64,000 nucleotides of DNA from Janthinobacterium sp. 17J80-10 (GCF_004114795.1 NZ_CP035311.1:868001-932000), one strand, 5' to 3'; counted from the first letter of the stretch, positions 28,638-37,957 are shown. Made by a program: numbers and translations. Notes: generated by a model not told the origin, from the letters alone.

Positions 28638-30428
28638 ATGGGACACTACGCCGCCCCCTTGCGTGACATGCAATTCGTTCTGCATGAATTGCTGCATGTC
28701 GAAGAGGAATTGAAGCAGTTGCCGAAACACGCTGACCTCGACGCCGACACCATCAACCAGGTGCTGGAAGAGGGCGGCAAGTTTGCCGCCAATGTGTTGT
28801 TCCCGCTGAATCACAGCGGCGACCGCGAAGGCTGCCGCCTCGACAAGGACACCCATGCGGTAACGACTCCCAAGGGCTTCAAGGAAGCCTACCGCCAGTA
28901 TGTGGACGGCGGCTGGCCGTCACTATCGTGCGATGCGGAGCATGGCGGCCAGGGCTTGCCGCTGGTGGTCAACAACTCATTCTATGAAATGGTCAATTCC
29001 GCCAACCAGGCCTGGACCATGTACCCGGGTCTTTCCCATGGCGCCTACGAATGCCTGCACGCGCATGGCACGCCGCAGCAGAAAGCGCTGTACCTGCCGA
29101 AGCTGGTGTCGGGCGAATGGACCGGCACGATGTGCCTGACCGAAGCCCATTGCGGCACCGACCTCGGACTCTTGCGCACCAAGGCCGAGCCGCAGGCCGA
29201 CGGTTCGTACAGCATCACCGGCGGCAAGATCTTCATTTCCGCCGGCGAGCATGACATGGCGGCCAACATCCTTCACCTGGTGCTGGCGCGCCTGCCGGAT
29301 GCGCCTGCCGGCACCAAGGGCATTTCGCTTTTCCTCGTGCCCAAGTTCCTGCCCAATGCCGACGGCTCGCTGGGAGCGCGCAATGGCATCACCTGCGGCG
29401 CGATCGAGGAAAAGATGGGCATCCACGGCAACGCCACCTGCCAGATGAACCTCGACGGCGCCACCGGCTGGATCATCGGCGAGCCGAACCGCGGCTTGCA
29501 GGCAATGTTCGTGATGATGAATGCGGCGCGCCTGGGCGTGGGCATGCAATCGCTCGGCCTGACCGAAGTGGCCTACCAGAATGCCGTCACCTATGCCAAG
29601 GACCGCCTGCAAATGCGCAGCCTGTCCGGGCCGAAGGCGCCGGACAAGCCGGCCGACCCGATCATCGTGCACCCGGACGTGCGGCGCATGCTGCTGACAG
29701 CGCGCGCCTGGGCCGAAGGCGGCCGCGCCTTCAGCTCGTATGTTGCGCTGATGATCGACCGCGAGCTCAATCACCCTGACGAAGAAGTGAGGAAGGAAGC
29801 CGCCGATCAGGTGGCGCTGCTGACGCCGATCGTCAAGGCTTTTCTCACCGATAACGGTTTTGCCGCCGCCTCCGAAGCCCAGCAAGTCTATGGCGGCCAC
29901 GGCTATATCGCCGAGTGGGGCATGGAACAGTATGTGCGCGACGCCCGCATCAACATGATTTACGAAGGCACGAACACGATCCAGTCGCTGGATTTGTTGG
30001 GCCGCAAGGTGCTCATGGATAACGGTGCCAAGCTGCGCAAGTTCGGCGCGCAAATCCAGGCATTCGTGGAAGAGCACGGCACCGACGAAGCCATGAGCGA
30101 GTTCATCACGCCGCTGGCCGATATCGGCGACAAGGTGACCAAGCTTTCCATGGAAATCGGCATGAAGGCATTCCAGAACCAGGACGAGGTGGGCGCCGCC
30201 GCCGTGCCTTACCTGCGCGTAGTCGGCCACCTAGTGTTTGCCTACTTTTTCGCGCGCATGGCGAAGATCGCGCTGGACAAGCAGGATAGCGGCGACAACT
30301 TCTACAAGGCCAAGCTGGCGACCGCGCGTTTTTACTACGCCAGGCTGTTGCCGGAAACCGCCATGCTGATCCGCCAGGCCCGTTCGGGTGCTGCCAGCCT
30401 GATGGCGCTTGACGCCGATTTGTTTTAA
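28638..30428 (+). CDS. Acyl-CoA dehydrogenase
   Basis: FAD enzyme for the first oxidation step of beta-oxidation, 596 residues, the long class with an extra C-terminal domain. Signatures: MCLTEAHCGTDLGLLRT, KIFISAGEHDM, and late EAQQVYGGHGYIAEWGMEQYVRDARI with YEGTNTIQSLDLLGRKVL. The chain length preferred is unknown. A ribosome-binding site (CAGGAGA) precedes the ATG. It is the first structural gene of the operon after tetR. Confidence 0.93.
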   Translation: MGHYAAPLRDMQFVLHELLHVEEELKQLPKHADLDADTINQVLEEGGKFAANVLFPLNHSGDREGCRLDKDTHAVTTPKGFKEAYRQYVDGGWPSLSCDAEHGGQGLPLVVNNSFYEMVNSANQAWTMYPGLSHGAYECLHAHGTPQQKALYLPKLVSGEWTGTMCLTEAHCGTDLGLLRTKAEPQADGSYSITGGKIFISAGEHDMAANILHLVLARLPDAPAGTKGISLFLVPKFLPNADGSLGARNGITCGAIEEKMGIHGNATCQMNLDGATGWIIGEPNRGLQAMFVMMNAARLGVGMQSLGLTEVAYQNAVTYAKDRLQMRSLSGPKAPDKPADPIIVHPDVRRMLLTARAWAEGGRAFSSYVALMIDRELNHPDEEVRKEAADQVALLTPIVKAFLTDNGFAAASEAQQVYGGHGYIAEWGMEQYVRDARINMIYEGTNTIQSLDLLGRKVLMDNGAKLRKFGAQIQAFVEEHGTDEAMSEFITPLADIGDKVTKLSMEIGMKAFQNQDEVGAAAVPYLRVVGHLVFAYFFARMAKIALDKQDSGDNFYKAKLATARFYYARLLPETAMLIRQARSGAASLMALDADLF

Positions 30429-30450
30429 AGAACACAGAAAGGGTATCTCC

Positions 30451-32838
30451 ATGTCCAATTTCATCGTCAAGAAAGTCGCCGTGCTGGGCGCCGGCGTGAT
30501 GGGCGCGCAAATCGCCGCCCATTGCATCAATGCCCGCGTGCCTGTCATCCTGTTCGACCTGCCGGCCAAGGAAGGACCGAAGAACGGCATCGTCCAGAAA
30601 GCCATCGAGAACCTCAAGAAGCTGAGCCCGGCGCCGCTGGGCAACAAGGACGATGCCGCCCTGATCCAGGCCGCCAACTATGAGGAAAACCTCGACCTGC
30701 TGCAGGAATGCGACCTGATCATCGAGGCGATTGCAGAGCGCATGGACTGGAAGCACGACCTGTACAAGAAAGTCGCGCCGCATATCGGCGCCAATACCAT
30801 CTTTGCTTCCAATACCTCCGGCCTGTCGATCAATGCGCTGTCGGAAGGATTCGACGCCGCCTTGAAGGCGCGCTTCTGCGGCGTGCATTTCTTTAACCCG
30901 CCGCGCTACATGCACCTGGTCGAGCTGATCCCGACGGCGACCACTGCGCCGCACATCCTCGACCAGCTCGAAGGCTTCCTCACCACCACGCTGGGCAAGG
31001 GCGTGGTGCGCGCGCTCGACACGCCCAACTTCATCGCCAACCGCGTCGGCGTCTTCGGCATGCTGGCAACCATGATCGAGGCGGAAAAATTCGGCCTCTC
31101 GTGCGACGTGGTCGATGACCTGACCGGTGCCCGGCTGGGCCGCGCCAAGTCCGGCACCTTCCGCACCGCCGACGTGGTCGGGCTGGATACCCTGGGCCAC
31201 GTGATCCGCACCATGCAGGATGCGCTCAAGGACGACCCCTTCTATGCTGCCTACGCAACGCCGCCGGTGGTGGCCAAGCTGATCGAGTCCGGCGCGCTGG
31301 GCCAGAAGACCGGCGCCGGCTTTTACAAGAAAGTGGGCAAGGATATCCTGCGCCTGGATCCGGCTAAGGGCGACTATGTTGCCGGCGGCGGCAAGGCCGA
31401 CGAGCTGATCGGCCGCATCCTGAAAGAAAAGGACCCGGTCAAGAAAATGAAGGCGCTGCGCGAATCGAGCAACCCGCAGGGCCAGTTCCTGTGGGCGATC
31501 TTCCGCGACGCGTTCCACTACATCGCCGTGCACCTGGAATCTATTGCCGACAATGCGCGCGATATTGATTTCGCCATGCGCTGGGGCTTCGGCTGGAGCG
31601 TCGGCCCCTTCGAGACATGGCAGGCGTCCGGCTGGCAGCAGGTTGCCACCTGGGTCAAGGAAGATATCGATGCCGGCCGTGCGTTGAGCGCGGCGCCGCT
31701 GCCGGCCTGGGTCTTCGACGGCCGCGAAGGCGTGCATGCGCCGCAGGGGTCGTACGCGCCGAAAAAGAATGCCTACGTGCCGCGCTCCGAGCTGCCGGTC
31801 TATCAGCGCCAGGCGTTTCGCGCGCAACTGGTGGGCGACAATGCGCCCAAGGGCGCCACCGGCGGCACCACCGTGTTCGAGGATGATGCGGTACGCATCT
31901 GGCACCAGGGCGACGACGTGCTGATCCTGTCCTTCAAGACCAAGATGCATCTCATCAGCCTGGAAGTGGTCGAAGGCATGAAGCGCGCCGTCGCCGAGGC
32001 CGAGCAGAATTACAAGGGCCTGGTGATCTGGCATGCCGACGCCGCCGAAGGCGGGCCGTTCTCCGCCGGCGCCGACCTGCAAGCCATGCTGCCGCTGTTC
32101 ATGTCGGGCGGCGTGAAAGCCATCGAGCCGGAAATTGCGCGCCTGCAGAATGCCCACATGATGCTGAAATACGCCAATGTGCCAGTGGTGGCGGCAGTTG
32201 CCGGGCTGGCGCTGGGCGGCGGCTGCGAACTGCTCCTGCACACAGCCAAACGCGTGGCGGCGCTGGAATCCTACATCGGCCTGGTGGAAGTGGGCGTGGG
32301 CCTCTTGCCGGGTGGCGGCGGCCTGAAGGAAATTGCCCAGCGCGCTGCAAAGCAGGCCAAGGGTACCGATATCCTGCAGTTCCTGAAGGATACCTACATG
32401 CACGCGGCAACCGCGGCGGTCTCCAAGTCGGCGCACGAAGCGCGCCAGCTCGGCTACCTCACGGAAAACGACGTCATTGTCTTCAATCCGTATGAATTGC
32501 TGCATGTGGCCAAGGTGGAGGCGCGCGCCATGTACGACGCCGGTTACCGCCCGCCGCTGCGCGCGCCATTCCCCGTCACCGGCCGTTACGGCATGGCCAC
32601 CATCGCCGCGCAACTGGTCAACATGCGCGACGGCGGCTTCATTTCGGCGCACGACTACAAGATCGGCTCGCTGATCGCGGAAGTGGTTGCCGGCGGCGAT
32701 ATCGAGGCGGGCAGCCTGGTCAGCGAACAATGGCTGCTGGACCTGGAACGCAAATACTTCATGGAACTGCTCAACCATCCCAAGACGCAGGAACGGATCA
32801 TGGGCATGCTGCAGACCGGCAAGCCGGTGCGAAACTAA
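30451..32838 (+). CDS. 3-hydroxyacyl-CoA dehydrogenase / enoyl-CoA hydratase fusion
   Basis: A 795-residue FadB/FadN-type bifunctional protein. The N-terminal NAD-binding domain has VAVLGAGVMGAQIAAHCI and FASNTSGLSINAL. The dehydrogenase C-terminal parts follow, with FFNPPRYMHLVELIP and ANRVGVFGML. The crotonase domain is at the C-terminal third (PFSAGADLQAMLPLF, VVAAVAGLALGGGCELLLH, VGLLPGGGG). This domain order (dehydrogenase first) is the reverse of E. coli FadB. I use ATG 30451 (MSNFIVKKV). Confidence 0.92.
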   Translation: MSNFIVKKVAVLGAGVMGAQIAAHCINARVPVILFDLPAKEGPKNGIVQKAIENLKKLSPAPLGNKDDAALIQAANYEENLDLLQECDLIIEAIAERMDWKHDLYKKVAPHIGANTIFASNTSGLSINALSEGFDAALKARFCGVHFFNPPRYMHLVELIPTATTAPHILDQLEGFLTTTLGKGVVRALDTPNFIANRVGVFGMLATMIEAEKFGLSCDVVDDLTGARLGRAKSGTFRTADVVGLDTLGHVIRTMQDALKDDPFYAAYATPPVVAKLIESGALGQKTGAGFYKKVGKDILRLDPAKGDYVAGGGKADELIGRILKEKDPVKKMKALRESSNPQGQFLWAIFRDAFHYIAVHLESIADNARDIDFAMRWGFGWSVGPFETWQASGWQQVATWVKEDIDAGRALSAAPLPAWVFDGREGVHAPQGSYAPKKNAYVPRSELPVYQRQAFRAQLVGDNAPKGATGGTTVFEDDAVRIWHQGDDVLILSFKTKMHLISLEVVEGMKRAVAEAEQNYKGLVIWHADAAEGGPFSAGADLQAMLPLFMSGGVKAIEPEIARLQNAHMMLKYANVPVVAAVAGLALGGGCELLLHTAKRVAALESYIGLVEVGVGLLPGGGGLKEIAQRAAKQAKGTDILQFLKDTYMHAATAAVSKSAHEARQLGYLTENDVIVFNPYELLHVAKVEARAMYDAGYRPPLRAPFPVTGRYGMATIAAQLVNMRDGGFISAHDYKIGSLIAEVVAGGDIEAGSLVSEQWLLDLERKYFMELLNHPKTQERIMGMLQTGKPVRN

Positions 32839-32848
32839 GGAGCAAATG

Positions 32849-34045
32849 ATGACCAAACAACTTCAAGAAGTCTATATCGTCGCCGCCACCCGTACCCCCA
32901 TCGGCAAGGCGCCGCGCGGTATGTTCAGGAATGTGCGTCCGGACGACCTGCTGGTGCATGCCATCCGTTCCGCCGTGGCGCAGGTGCCCAACCTCGACCC
33001 GCAATTGATCGAGGATGCCGTGATCGGCTGCGCCTTTCCGGAAGCCGAGCAGGGTTTGAATTTTGCGCGCATGGGCGTGCTGCTGGCAGGATTGCCCAAC
33101 ACGGTGGGCGGCATCACCGTCAACCGCTACTGCGCCTCGGGCCTGTCGGCGATCGCCATTGCTGCCGACCGCATCCGCGTGGGACAGGCCGATGTCATCA
33201 TCGCCGGCGGCGCCGAATCGATGTCGATGGTGCCGATGATGGGCCACCATCCCTCGATGAATCCGCTGGTGCTGAAGGACGAGAATATCGGCATGGCGTA
33301 TGGCATGGGCATCACCGCCGAAAAGGTTGCGCAGCAATGGAAAATCTCGCGCGAGGCGCAGGATGCATTTGCCCTGAATTCGCACCAGAAGGCCATCGCT
33401 GCGCAGCAAAGCGGCGAATTCCGCGATGAAACCACGGCATTCGAGATCGTCGAAAAATTCCCGAATCTCGCCAGCGGCCAGATCGATGTGAAGACGCGCA
33501 CCGCCGACCAGGACGAAGGCCCGCGCGCCGACAGCAGCGTGGAAGCGCTGGCAAAGTTGAAGCCCGTGTTTGCCGCCAAGGGCTCCGTCACCGCCGGCAA
33601 CAGTTCGCAAATGTCCGATGGCGCCGGCGCGCTGCTCCTGGTGAGCGAGAAAATCCTCAAGGAACACAACCTGACGCCGCTGGCAAAATTCAGCTCGTTC
33701 GCCATCCGTGGCGTGCCGCCGGAAATCATGGGTATCGGGCCGAAGGAAGCCGTGCCGCTGGCGCTGCGCGCAGCCGGCATCACCCAGGACCAGCTCGACT
33801 GGATTGAGTTGAACGAAGCCTTTGCCGCGCAGGCACTGGCCGTCATCGGCGACCTGCAGCTCGACCCGTCCAAGGTCAACCCGCTGGGCGGCGCGATTGC
33901 GCTGGGCCATCCGCTGGGCGCCACCGGCGCCATCCGCGCCGCTACCGTGGTGCATGGCTTGCGCCGCCGTAACCTGAAATACGGCATGGTCACCATGTGC
34001 GTGGGCACCGGCATGGGTGCGGCTGGCGTGTTCGAACGGGTTTGA
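32849..34045 (+). CDS. Acetyl-CoA C-acyltransferase (thiolase)
   Basis: A 398-residue thiolase that completes beta-oxidation. The acylated Cys95 is in VNRYCASGLSAIAIAA. The C-terminal catalytic motifs are NEAFAAQALAVIG, GGAIALGHPLGATGAIR and CVGTGMGAAGVFER. ATG 32849 has AAGGAG six bases upstream; ATG 32846 is too close to it. The gap to the preceding fusion gene is only 10 bases. Confidence 0.95.
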   Translation: MTKQLQEVYIVAATRTPIGKAPRGMFRNVRPDDLLVHAIRSAVAQVPNLDPQLIEDAVIGCAFPEAEQGLNFARMGVLLAGLPNTVGGITVNRYCASGLSAIAIAADRIRVGQADVIIAGGAESMSMVPMMGHHPSMNPLVLKDENIGMAYGMGITAEKVAQQWKISREAQDAFALNSHQKAIAAQQSGEFRDETTAFEIVEKFPNLASGQIDVKTRTADQDEGPRADSSVEALAKLKPVFAAKGSVTAGNSSQMSDGAGALLLVSEKILKEHNLTPLAKFSSFAIRGVPPEIMGIGPKEAVPLALRAAGITQDQLDWIELNEAFAAQALAVIGDLQLDPSKVNPLGGAIALGHPLGATGAIRAATVVHGLRRRNLKYGMVTMCVGTGMGAAGVFERV

Positions 34046-34049
34046 TGCC

Positions 34050-34820
34050 ATGGAAATTTTAAGCAGCAATGTGGATGGCGTCTTCACCATCCAGTTCAAC
34101 CGGCCAACCAAGAAGAATGCATTCACGGCTGCGATGTACCAGGCCATGACCGATGCCATGCATGAGGCGGAGCATGATCCGTCCGTGCGCGTCATCCTCT
34201 TCACGGGCAATGCGGATGCATTCACGGCAGGCAACGACCTGGAAGACTTTGTGAACGATCCGCCCATGAGCCCGGACGCCGCGGTCTTTCGCTTCATGCA
34301 GGCCGTCACCGACGCCCGCAAGCCGCTGGTGGCCGCGGTAGCCGGCAACGCCGTTGGCATCGGTACCACGCTGCTGCTGCATTGCGAACTGGTGTATGCC
34401 GCCGACAATGCCAAGTTCGCGCTGCCGTTCGCCAAGCTGGGCCTGTGCCCGGAATTTGCGTCCAGCTTCTTGCTGCCGCAGCTGGCTGGCTACCAGCGCG
34501 CCGCCGAGGCGCTGCTGCTGGGTGACGCTTTCGGCGCCGAGGAAGCGTACGACATGGGCCTGGTCAACCGGGTATTTCCAAAGGACGAGTTGCTGGCGTT
34601 TGCCCAGGCGCAGGCCGGCAAGCTGGCGGCTTTACCCGCGGCCTCGGTGCGCACTACCAAGCAATTGATGAAGGCGCAGCAGCAGGCGGCAGTCGCAGCG
34701 CAAATGGCGGAGGAAATTCGCCATTTTGCCGCCATGCTGCCGGCGCCGGCCGCAAGGGAAGCTGTGGCGGCCTTCCTGGAAAAGAGAAAGCCGGATTTTC
34801 GCAATCTTCCGGAGTCCTGA
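34050..34820 (+). CDS. Enoyl-CoA hydratase/isomerase family protein
   Basis: A 256-residue crotonase-fold protein. Motifs: FTIQFNRPTKKNAFTAAMY, the oxyanion segment NADAFTAGNDLEDF, and PLVAAVAGNAVGIGTTLLLHC. The conserved hydratase Glu positions are not obvious, so an isomerase or accessory role is also possible. It is four bases after thiolase and ends the fad operon before the DUF3147 gene. Confidence 0.9.
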   Translation: MEILSSNVDGVFTIQFNRPTKKNAFTAAMYQAMTDAMHEAEHDPSVRVILFTGNADAFTAGNDLEDFVNDPPMSPDAAVFRFMQAVTDARKPLVAAVAGNAVGIGTTLLLHCELVYAADNAKFALPFAKLGLCPEFASSFLLPQLAGYQRAAEALLLGDAFGAEEAYDMGLVNRVFPKDELLAFAQAQAGKLAALPAASVRTTKQLMKAQQQAAVAAQMAEEIRHFAAMLPAPAAREAVAAFLEKRKPDFRNLPES

Positions 34821-34859
34821 TACAGCACCCCCTGCCTGCAGGGGGGACATGGAGGGCAC

Positions 34860-35210
34860 GTGGCCTGGATCATCACCAAGTATTTACTGACCGCAGGCGT
34901 CGTGGTCCTCGTGTCCGAACTGGCCAAGCGCAGCGATAAATTGGGCGCTCTGGTCGCGGCCCTGCCGTTGGTAACCATACTTACCCTGGTCTGGCTGCAT
35001 ATCGAGAAACAGCCTCCTGAAAGGATCACCAATCATGCCTGGTACACGTTCTGGTACGTCGTGCCAACGCTGCCGATGTTCCTGGCGTACCCCATGCTGT
35101 TCAACCGTTTAGGGTTCTGGCCCGCCTTGTTGGCCAGTATCGTCATCACGGCTATTTGCTTTGCAGTGTTTGCGTTTGTTGTGCGGCACTTCGGCATTGA
35201 ATTGCTATAG
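34860..35210 (+). CDS. DUF3147-family small membrane protein
   Basis: A 116-residue protein with about four helices (TAGVVVLVSELAKRSDKLGALVAALPLVTILTLVWL and the following). It matches the DUF3147/GlpM-like small membrane family of unknown function. The start is GTG 34860 with GGAGG six bases upstream. It is the last core gene before the cassette array. Confidence 0.8.
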   Translation: MAWIITKYLLTAGVVVLVSELAKRSDKLGALVAALPLVTILTLVWLHIEKQPPERITNHAWYTFWYVVPTLPMFLAYPMLFNRLGFWPALLASIVITAICFAVFAFVVRHFGIELL

Positions 35211-35685
35211 ACAAAAATAAGAAGCAATTTCTTTCTGTCTCCCATGTTCATGGGATGGCGTTCATTACAACAATAACTATATGATCTTGCCTAGTAGATA
35301 TGGTTTGCATTCATCTATACACTATAATTAATTGCAATTGATGCAATCTTCTGGCGACGGTGAGCAGAGTTATGCACCTGCGCACGCCGTGACGTTTTTC
35401 CCGTTTAATTAGTACTGTACTTTTGTGCAGTACTACGTTGAAACCCTGATGGATACTGCGTTTTCGTAAGATTGGACGCCCGTGTTAGGTGGCGCGCAGC
35501 CAGATTAGGCGGACACCAAGATTCAACAAGATGGAATCGGTGTCAGTTTTTTCATTTTAATTAGTACTGTGCTTTTGCACAGATTGGCGTCAAATGCAGG
35601 TGGACAGGGCGTTTCCGCGGGATGGCCGGTCATGTTAGGTGGCAGGCGGCCAGAAAAAGCGGACAACGGTGTCCACCTAATTAAA
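35211..35685. other. Non-coding stretch before the cassette array
   Basis: A 475-base low-GC stretch with no acceptable gene. The first 190 bases are AT-rich and featureless. From 35404 it is occupied by two copies of a degenerate repeat. If an attI site or a cassette promoter exists it would be here, but none can be identified firmly, and no integrase reading frame is present. Confidence 0.6.
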
Positions 35686-35692
35686 GTTATGC
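35404..35692 (+). repeat. Two degenerate ~150-bp direct repeats with hairpins
   Basis: Copy A starts at 35404 and copy B at 35556. Both begin TTTAATTAGTACTGT and contain GTTAGGTGGC about 80 bases later (35484 and 35634), followed by a GCGGACA segment. Copy A has a ten-base stem with TTTT loop (35411-35434); copy B keeps a six-base stem CTGTGC-TTTT-GCACAG (35567-35582). GTTAGGT fits the integron core GTTRRRY. Copy B ends with ACCTAAT (35675-35681) before the first cassette core GTTATGC, so it may be a shrunken cassette. Confidence 0.6.
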
Positions 35693-35714
35693 GTACAAAG
35701 AAGGATAGCTCGCT

Positions 35715-36119
35715 ATGAAAATGCTGGTTGACATAGATGTGCCTGACCTTCAAAAGGGAATTGATTTCTATTGCTCAGCATTTGATTTGCGTCTTAAGCG
35801 CACACTGGATAGTGATGTGGCGGAGCTGGAAGGCGGATCTTCGATCATCTATCTTTTGCAAAAATCTGAGGGTTCAAAATGTGCAGGGGCTATTCCTGAC
35901 ATTCGGAAATATTCCAGGCATTGGACGCCAGTTCACATTGATTTCGTGGTCGATGATTTAGGCCGAGCTGTTGAACGTGTGATTGATGCCGGAGCCATAC
36001 TTGAGACTGAATGTATTAGCTGGCGAGGCTCAAAATGCATTACGTTTTCCGATCCATTTGGTAATGGTTTTTGCTTGATTGAGTTTGAGAATGAAACATA
36101 CAGCGATGAGATCGCATAA
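35715..36119 (+). CDS. Cassette 1: VOC-family protein
   Basis: A 134-residue protein with the vicinal oxygen chelate (glyoxalase/bleomycin-resistance) fold. Two beta-alpha-beta modules: MKMLVDIDVPDLQKGIDFYC and VHIDFVVDDLGRAVERVIDAG, ending FSDPFGNGFCLIEFE. Such proteins bind metals and act as lyases, dioxygenases or drug binders; the substrate is unknown. AAGGA lies 11 bases before the ATG. The stop codon is inside the attC core GCATAAC, as is common in cassettes. Confidence 0.85.
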   Translation: MKMLVDIDVPDLQKGIDFYCSAFDLRLKRTLDSDVAELEGGSSIIYLLQKSEGSKCAGAIPDIRKYSRHWTPVHIDFVVDDLGRAVERVIDAGAILETECISWRGSKCITFSDPFGNGFCLIEFENETYSDEIA

Positions 36120-36199
36120 CTCGTCACTCAACCCGGACACCCAACATAAAGCTGCCGCTCCGCGGCCCATGTTGGGTGCCGGTTAGTTCGGCGTTAAAA
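36114..36199 (+). other. attC site of cassette 1
   Basis: 86 bases from GCATAAC (36114-36120) to GTTAAAA (36193-36199). The inner arms CACCCAACAT and ATGTTGGGTG pair around GCCGCTCCGCGGC. It belongs to the common attC type of the array. Confidence 0.92.
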
Positions 36200-36201
36200 C
36201 T

Positions 36202-36537
36202 ATGAAAGCCAGCTTTGCCGACTTGCTGAAGAAGATTCCTGGGCCAGCGTCCGAGAAATGGCCGGGCGGCGAGCGATTTGTTCAGGCGCTTTCGCATGGC
36301 TCAATGACAGTTGAGTTGTATGCTCCAGCCGGCCACGATCCTCAAGCGCCACACGACCAAGATGAGCTGTACTTTGTGGTAGCGGGAAATTCGGAATTTG
36401 TACTCGAAGATAATCGGACGCATCTTGCCACCGGTGACTGTGTATTTGTTCCAGCTGGCGCAGTACATAGGTTTGAGAGTTTCAGCAGTGATTTTTCAAC
36501 TTGGGCAGTTTTCTGGGGACCAAATGGTGGCGAATAA
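36202..36537 (+). CDS. Cassette 2: small cupin protein
   Basis: A 111-residue single-cupin protein. Motif 1 resembles H-x-QDELYFVVAGNSEFVLE and motif 2 is GDCVFVPAGAVHRFES, which keeps the metal-binding His. The substrate is unknown. The ATG lies only nine bases from the cassette boundary and has no clear ribosome-binding site, so translation may be leaderless-like or use the upstream attC. Confidence 0.82.
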   Translation: MKASFADLLKKIPGPASEKWPGGERFVQALSHGSMTVELYAPAGHDPQAPHDQDELYFVVAGNSEFVLEDNRTHLATGDCVFVPAGAVHRFESFSSDFSTWAVFWGPNGGE

Positions 36538-36540
36538 AAG

Positions 36541-36600
36541 TTTTAACTCGTCACTCAACCCGGACGCCGCTATGCGGCGCCTGTTAGTTCGGCGTTAAAT
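36541..36600 (+). other. attC site of cassette 2
   Basis: A 60-base site from TTTTAAC to GTTAAAT, the shortest intact one in the array. Stem CGGACGCCGC-TAT-GCGGCGCCTG. Confidence 0.92.
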
Positions 36601-36618
36601 GGACAGGAAGGTTCTGGA

Positions 36619-37077
36619 TTGAATTTTGCCGCAAGAATTGGATATCGTTTTGTTCTTGTTTCGTGTTGCCTATTTCTGGCAAGCGAACATGGCATTGCTG
36701 TGGCCAAGGAAGTAATTAAATGCCCTAGCGTAATCGAGGGTAATCAAAGTCTGGCCATGTACAAAGATTGGGGTTTTTATGACAACGGTCCTGGGAAGCT
36801 CTCCAGGGCGTGGATTATGAGGCTGGATGACCATTATGAAGAAACTCCAGACCCAGTAAAGACTACACAATCGAACACCGCCGAGAAACGAACGACAACC
36901 GAATTTTTCCGGGTAACTTCGTTGGTCGGCGAGCGATGGAGGCTGTATTGCGAGTATGGTGGGAAAGTAACGGAGAATACGCTGATACGGAGGAAGCTTC
37001 CGAGATTATTTGCCACGTGTGAGATTGAAGAGCATCTGACCAACTTAGGCAAGGAAATCGAAGCGCACTGTAAATAA
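36619..37077 (+). CDS. Cassette 3: hypothetical secreted protein
   Basis: A 152-residue protein with a signal peptide (about 1-29, YRFVLVSCCLFLASEHGIAVA) and a mature part with three cysteines (Cys in VIKCPS, RLYCEYGG and ATCEIEEH, plus a C-terminal CK). It resembles the small STY0301-type secreted proteins in layout, but I cannot confirm this. The start is TTG 36619 with AGGAAGG eight bases upstream. No function is proposed. Confidence 0.6.
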   Translation: MNFAARIGYRFVLVSCCLFLASEHGIAVAKEVIKCPSVIEGNQSLAMYKDWGFYDNGPGKLSRAWIMRLDDHYEETPDPVKTTQSNTAEKRTTTEFFRVTSLVGERWRLYCEYGGKVTENTLIRRKLPRLFATCEIEEHLTNLGKEIEAHCK

Positions 37078-37108
37078 AAATGTTGAAAATCTTTATTCAC
37101 TGCTGTTC

Positions 37109-37194
37109 ATTTAACTCGTTCCTGAACCAGGACGCACAACAACAAGCTGCCGCTTCGCGGCTCATGTTGTGCGCCTGTTAGCGCGGCGTTAGGC
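37109..37194 (+). other. attC site of cassette 3
   Basis: 86 bases from ATTTAAC to GTTAGGC, with arms GCACAACAAC...GTTGTGC around GCTGCCGCTTCGCGGC. Its first core matches the cassette start GTTAAAT at 36594. Confidence 0.92.
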
Positions 37195-37200
37195 GTCTCC

Positions 37201-37893
37201 GTGACCAAAACAATCACCACTGTTTGCTTTGCGGTTCTTGTAACAATCCCCGCTTCTGCATGTCGAGCGGATGATCGGCTTCCGTCAGAAGCCCTCCGTT
37301 CTGTTAAGAAAATTTGTCCCGAAGTGCTGCGACATCCAATGGTAGTCGCAATAGGTAATCTCAGCGGAAAAGGGTTCCAAGACGTCGCGGCTATTGTCAA
37401 TTGCAAATCCACAGAATACGGGGAACGACAAGACGAGGAACTCATCGTCCTTTATGGGCAACAAGGCGGCTCCTACAAAATCGCTTATCGGTCCGAAGTA
37501 TGGCCTTGGAACGGGCGAAGCGAGAAGGAACTTGAAATCAAGAACAAGATTCTCGCCTTTTCTGAGCATTGCGCCTACAACTGTAATCCCGAAAGTTGGG
37601 CATCCTCTTACAAGTTCAAAATGCGCAATAACGACCTAATCCTGGCCGGTGAGGACCATTCAAGTACATTTATGTCTGGAAAGAAATTTGAATTGGAGGA
37701 AACAAGTGGAAATAGCGTCAATTACTTGACCCAGAAGGTGATCTACTGGAAGAAGACAAGGAGGCAGGGGTACTCCGAGAAGAGACATGCGTTCAAGCTC
37801 AAAGCCCCTCTCTCGCTATCCAATTTCAATCTCGAAACATGCATAATTAATGGCTTTTGCATGCCGACATCGGTTTCAATGCCTAGGCCATAA
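37201..37893 (+). CDS. Cassette 4: hypothetical secreted protein
   Basis: A 230-residue protein with a signal peptide (MTKTITTVCFAVLVTIPASA) from a GTG start seven bases after the cassette core. The mature part includes VAIGNLSGKGFQDVAAIVNC, AFSEHCAYNCNPESWASSY and a C-terminal CIINGFCMP, giving several possible disulphides. The family is not recognised. The region VRHPM...GFQDVAAIVNC resembles domains that follow a beta-propeller FG-GAP-like strand pattern, but this is weak. Confidence 0.55.
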   Translation: MTKTITTVCFAVLVTIPASACRADDRLPSEALRSVKKICPEVLRHPMVVAIGNLSGKGFQDVAAIVNCKSTEYGERQDEELIVLYGQQGGSYKIAYRSEVWPWNGRSEKELEIKNKILAFSEHCAYNCNPESWASSYKFKMRNNDLILAGEDHSSTFMSGKKFELEETSGNSVNYLTQKVIYWKKTRRQGYSEKRHAFKLKAPLSLSNFNLETCIINGFCMPTSVSMPRP

Positions 37894-37903
37894 TGAAGCC
37901 GCC

Positions 37904-37957
37904 GTCTAACCCATCATTCAACCGGACCGCAGAAAGCGGTCTTTCTCGCTAAGATGC
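37904..37957 (+). other. Degenerate attC of cassette 4
   Basis: Starts GTCTAAC, one base off the expected GCCTAAC. It keeps the stem GGACCGC-AGAAA-GCGGTC, but the end core is GCTAAGA in place of GTTRRRY. It is probably inactive, which would fuse cassettes 4 and 5 into one unit bounded by GTTAGGC and GCCTAAC. Confidence 0.65.

Noticed and set aside
35404-35692. TTAGGTGG...CCACCTAA considered as ends of a MITE or IS
   Set aside because: There is no transposase or target duplication, and the GTTAGGT core together with the adjoining cassette fits the integron interpretation better.
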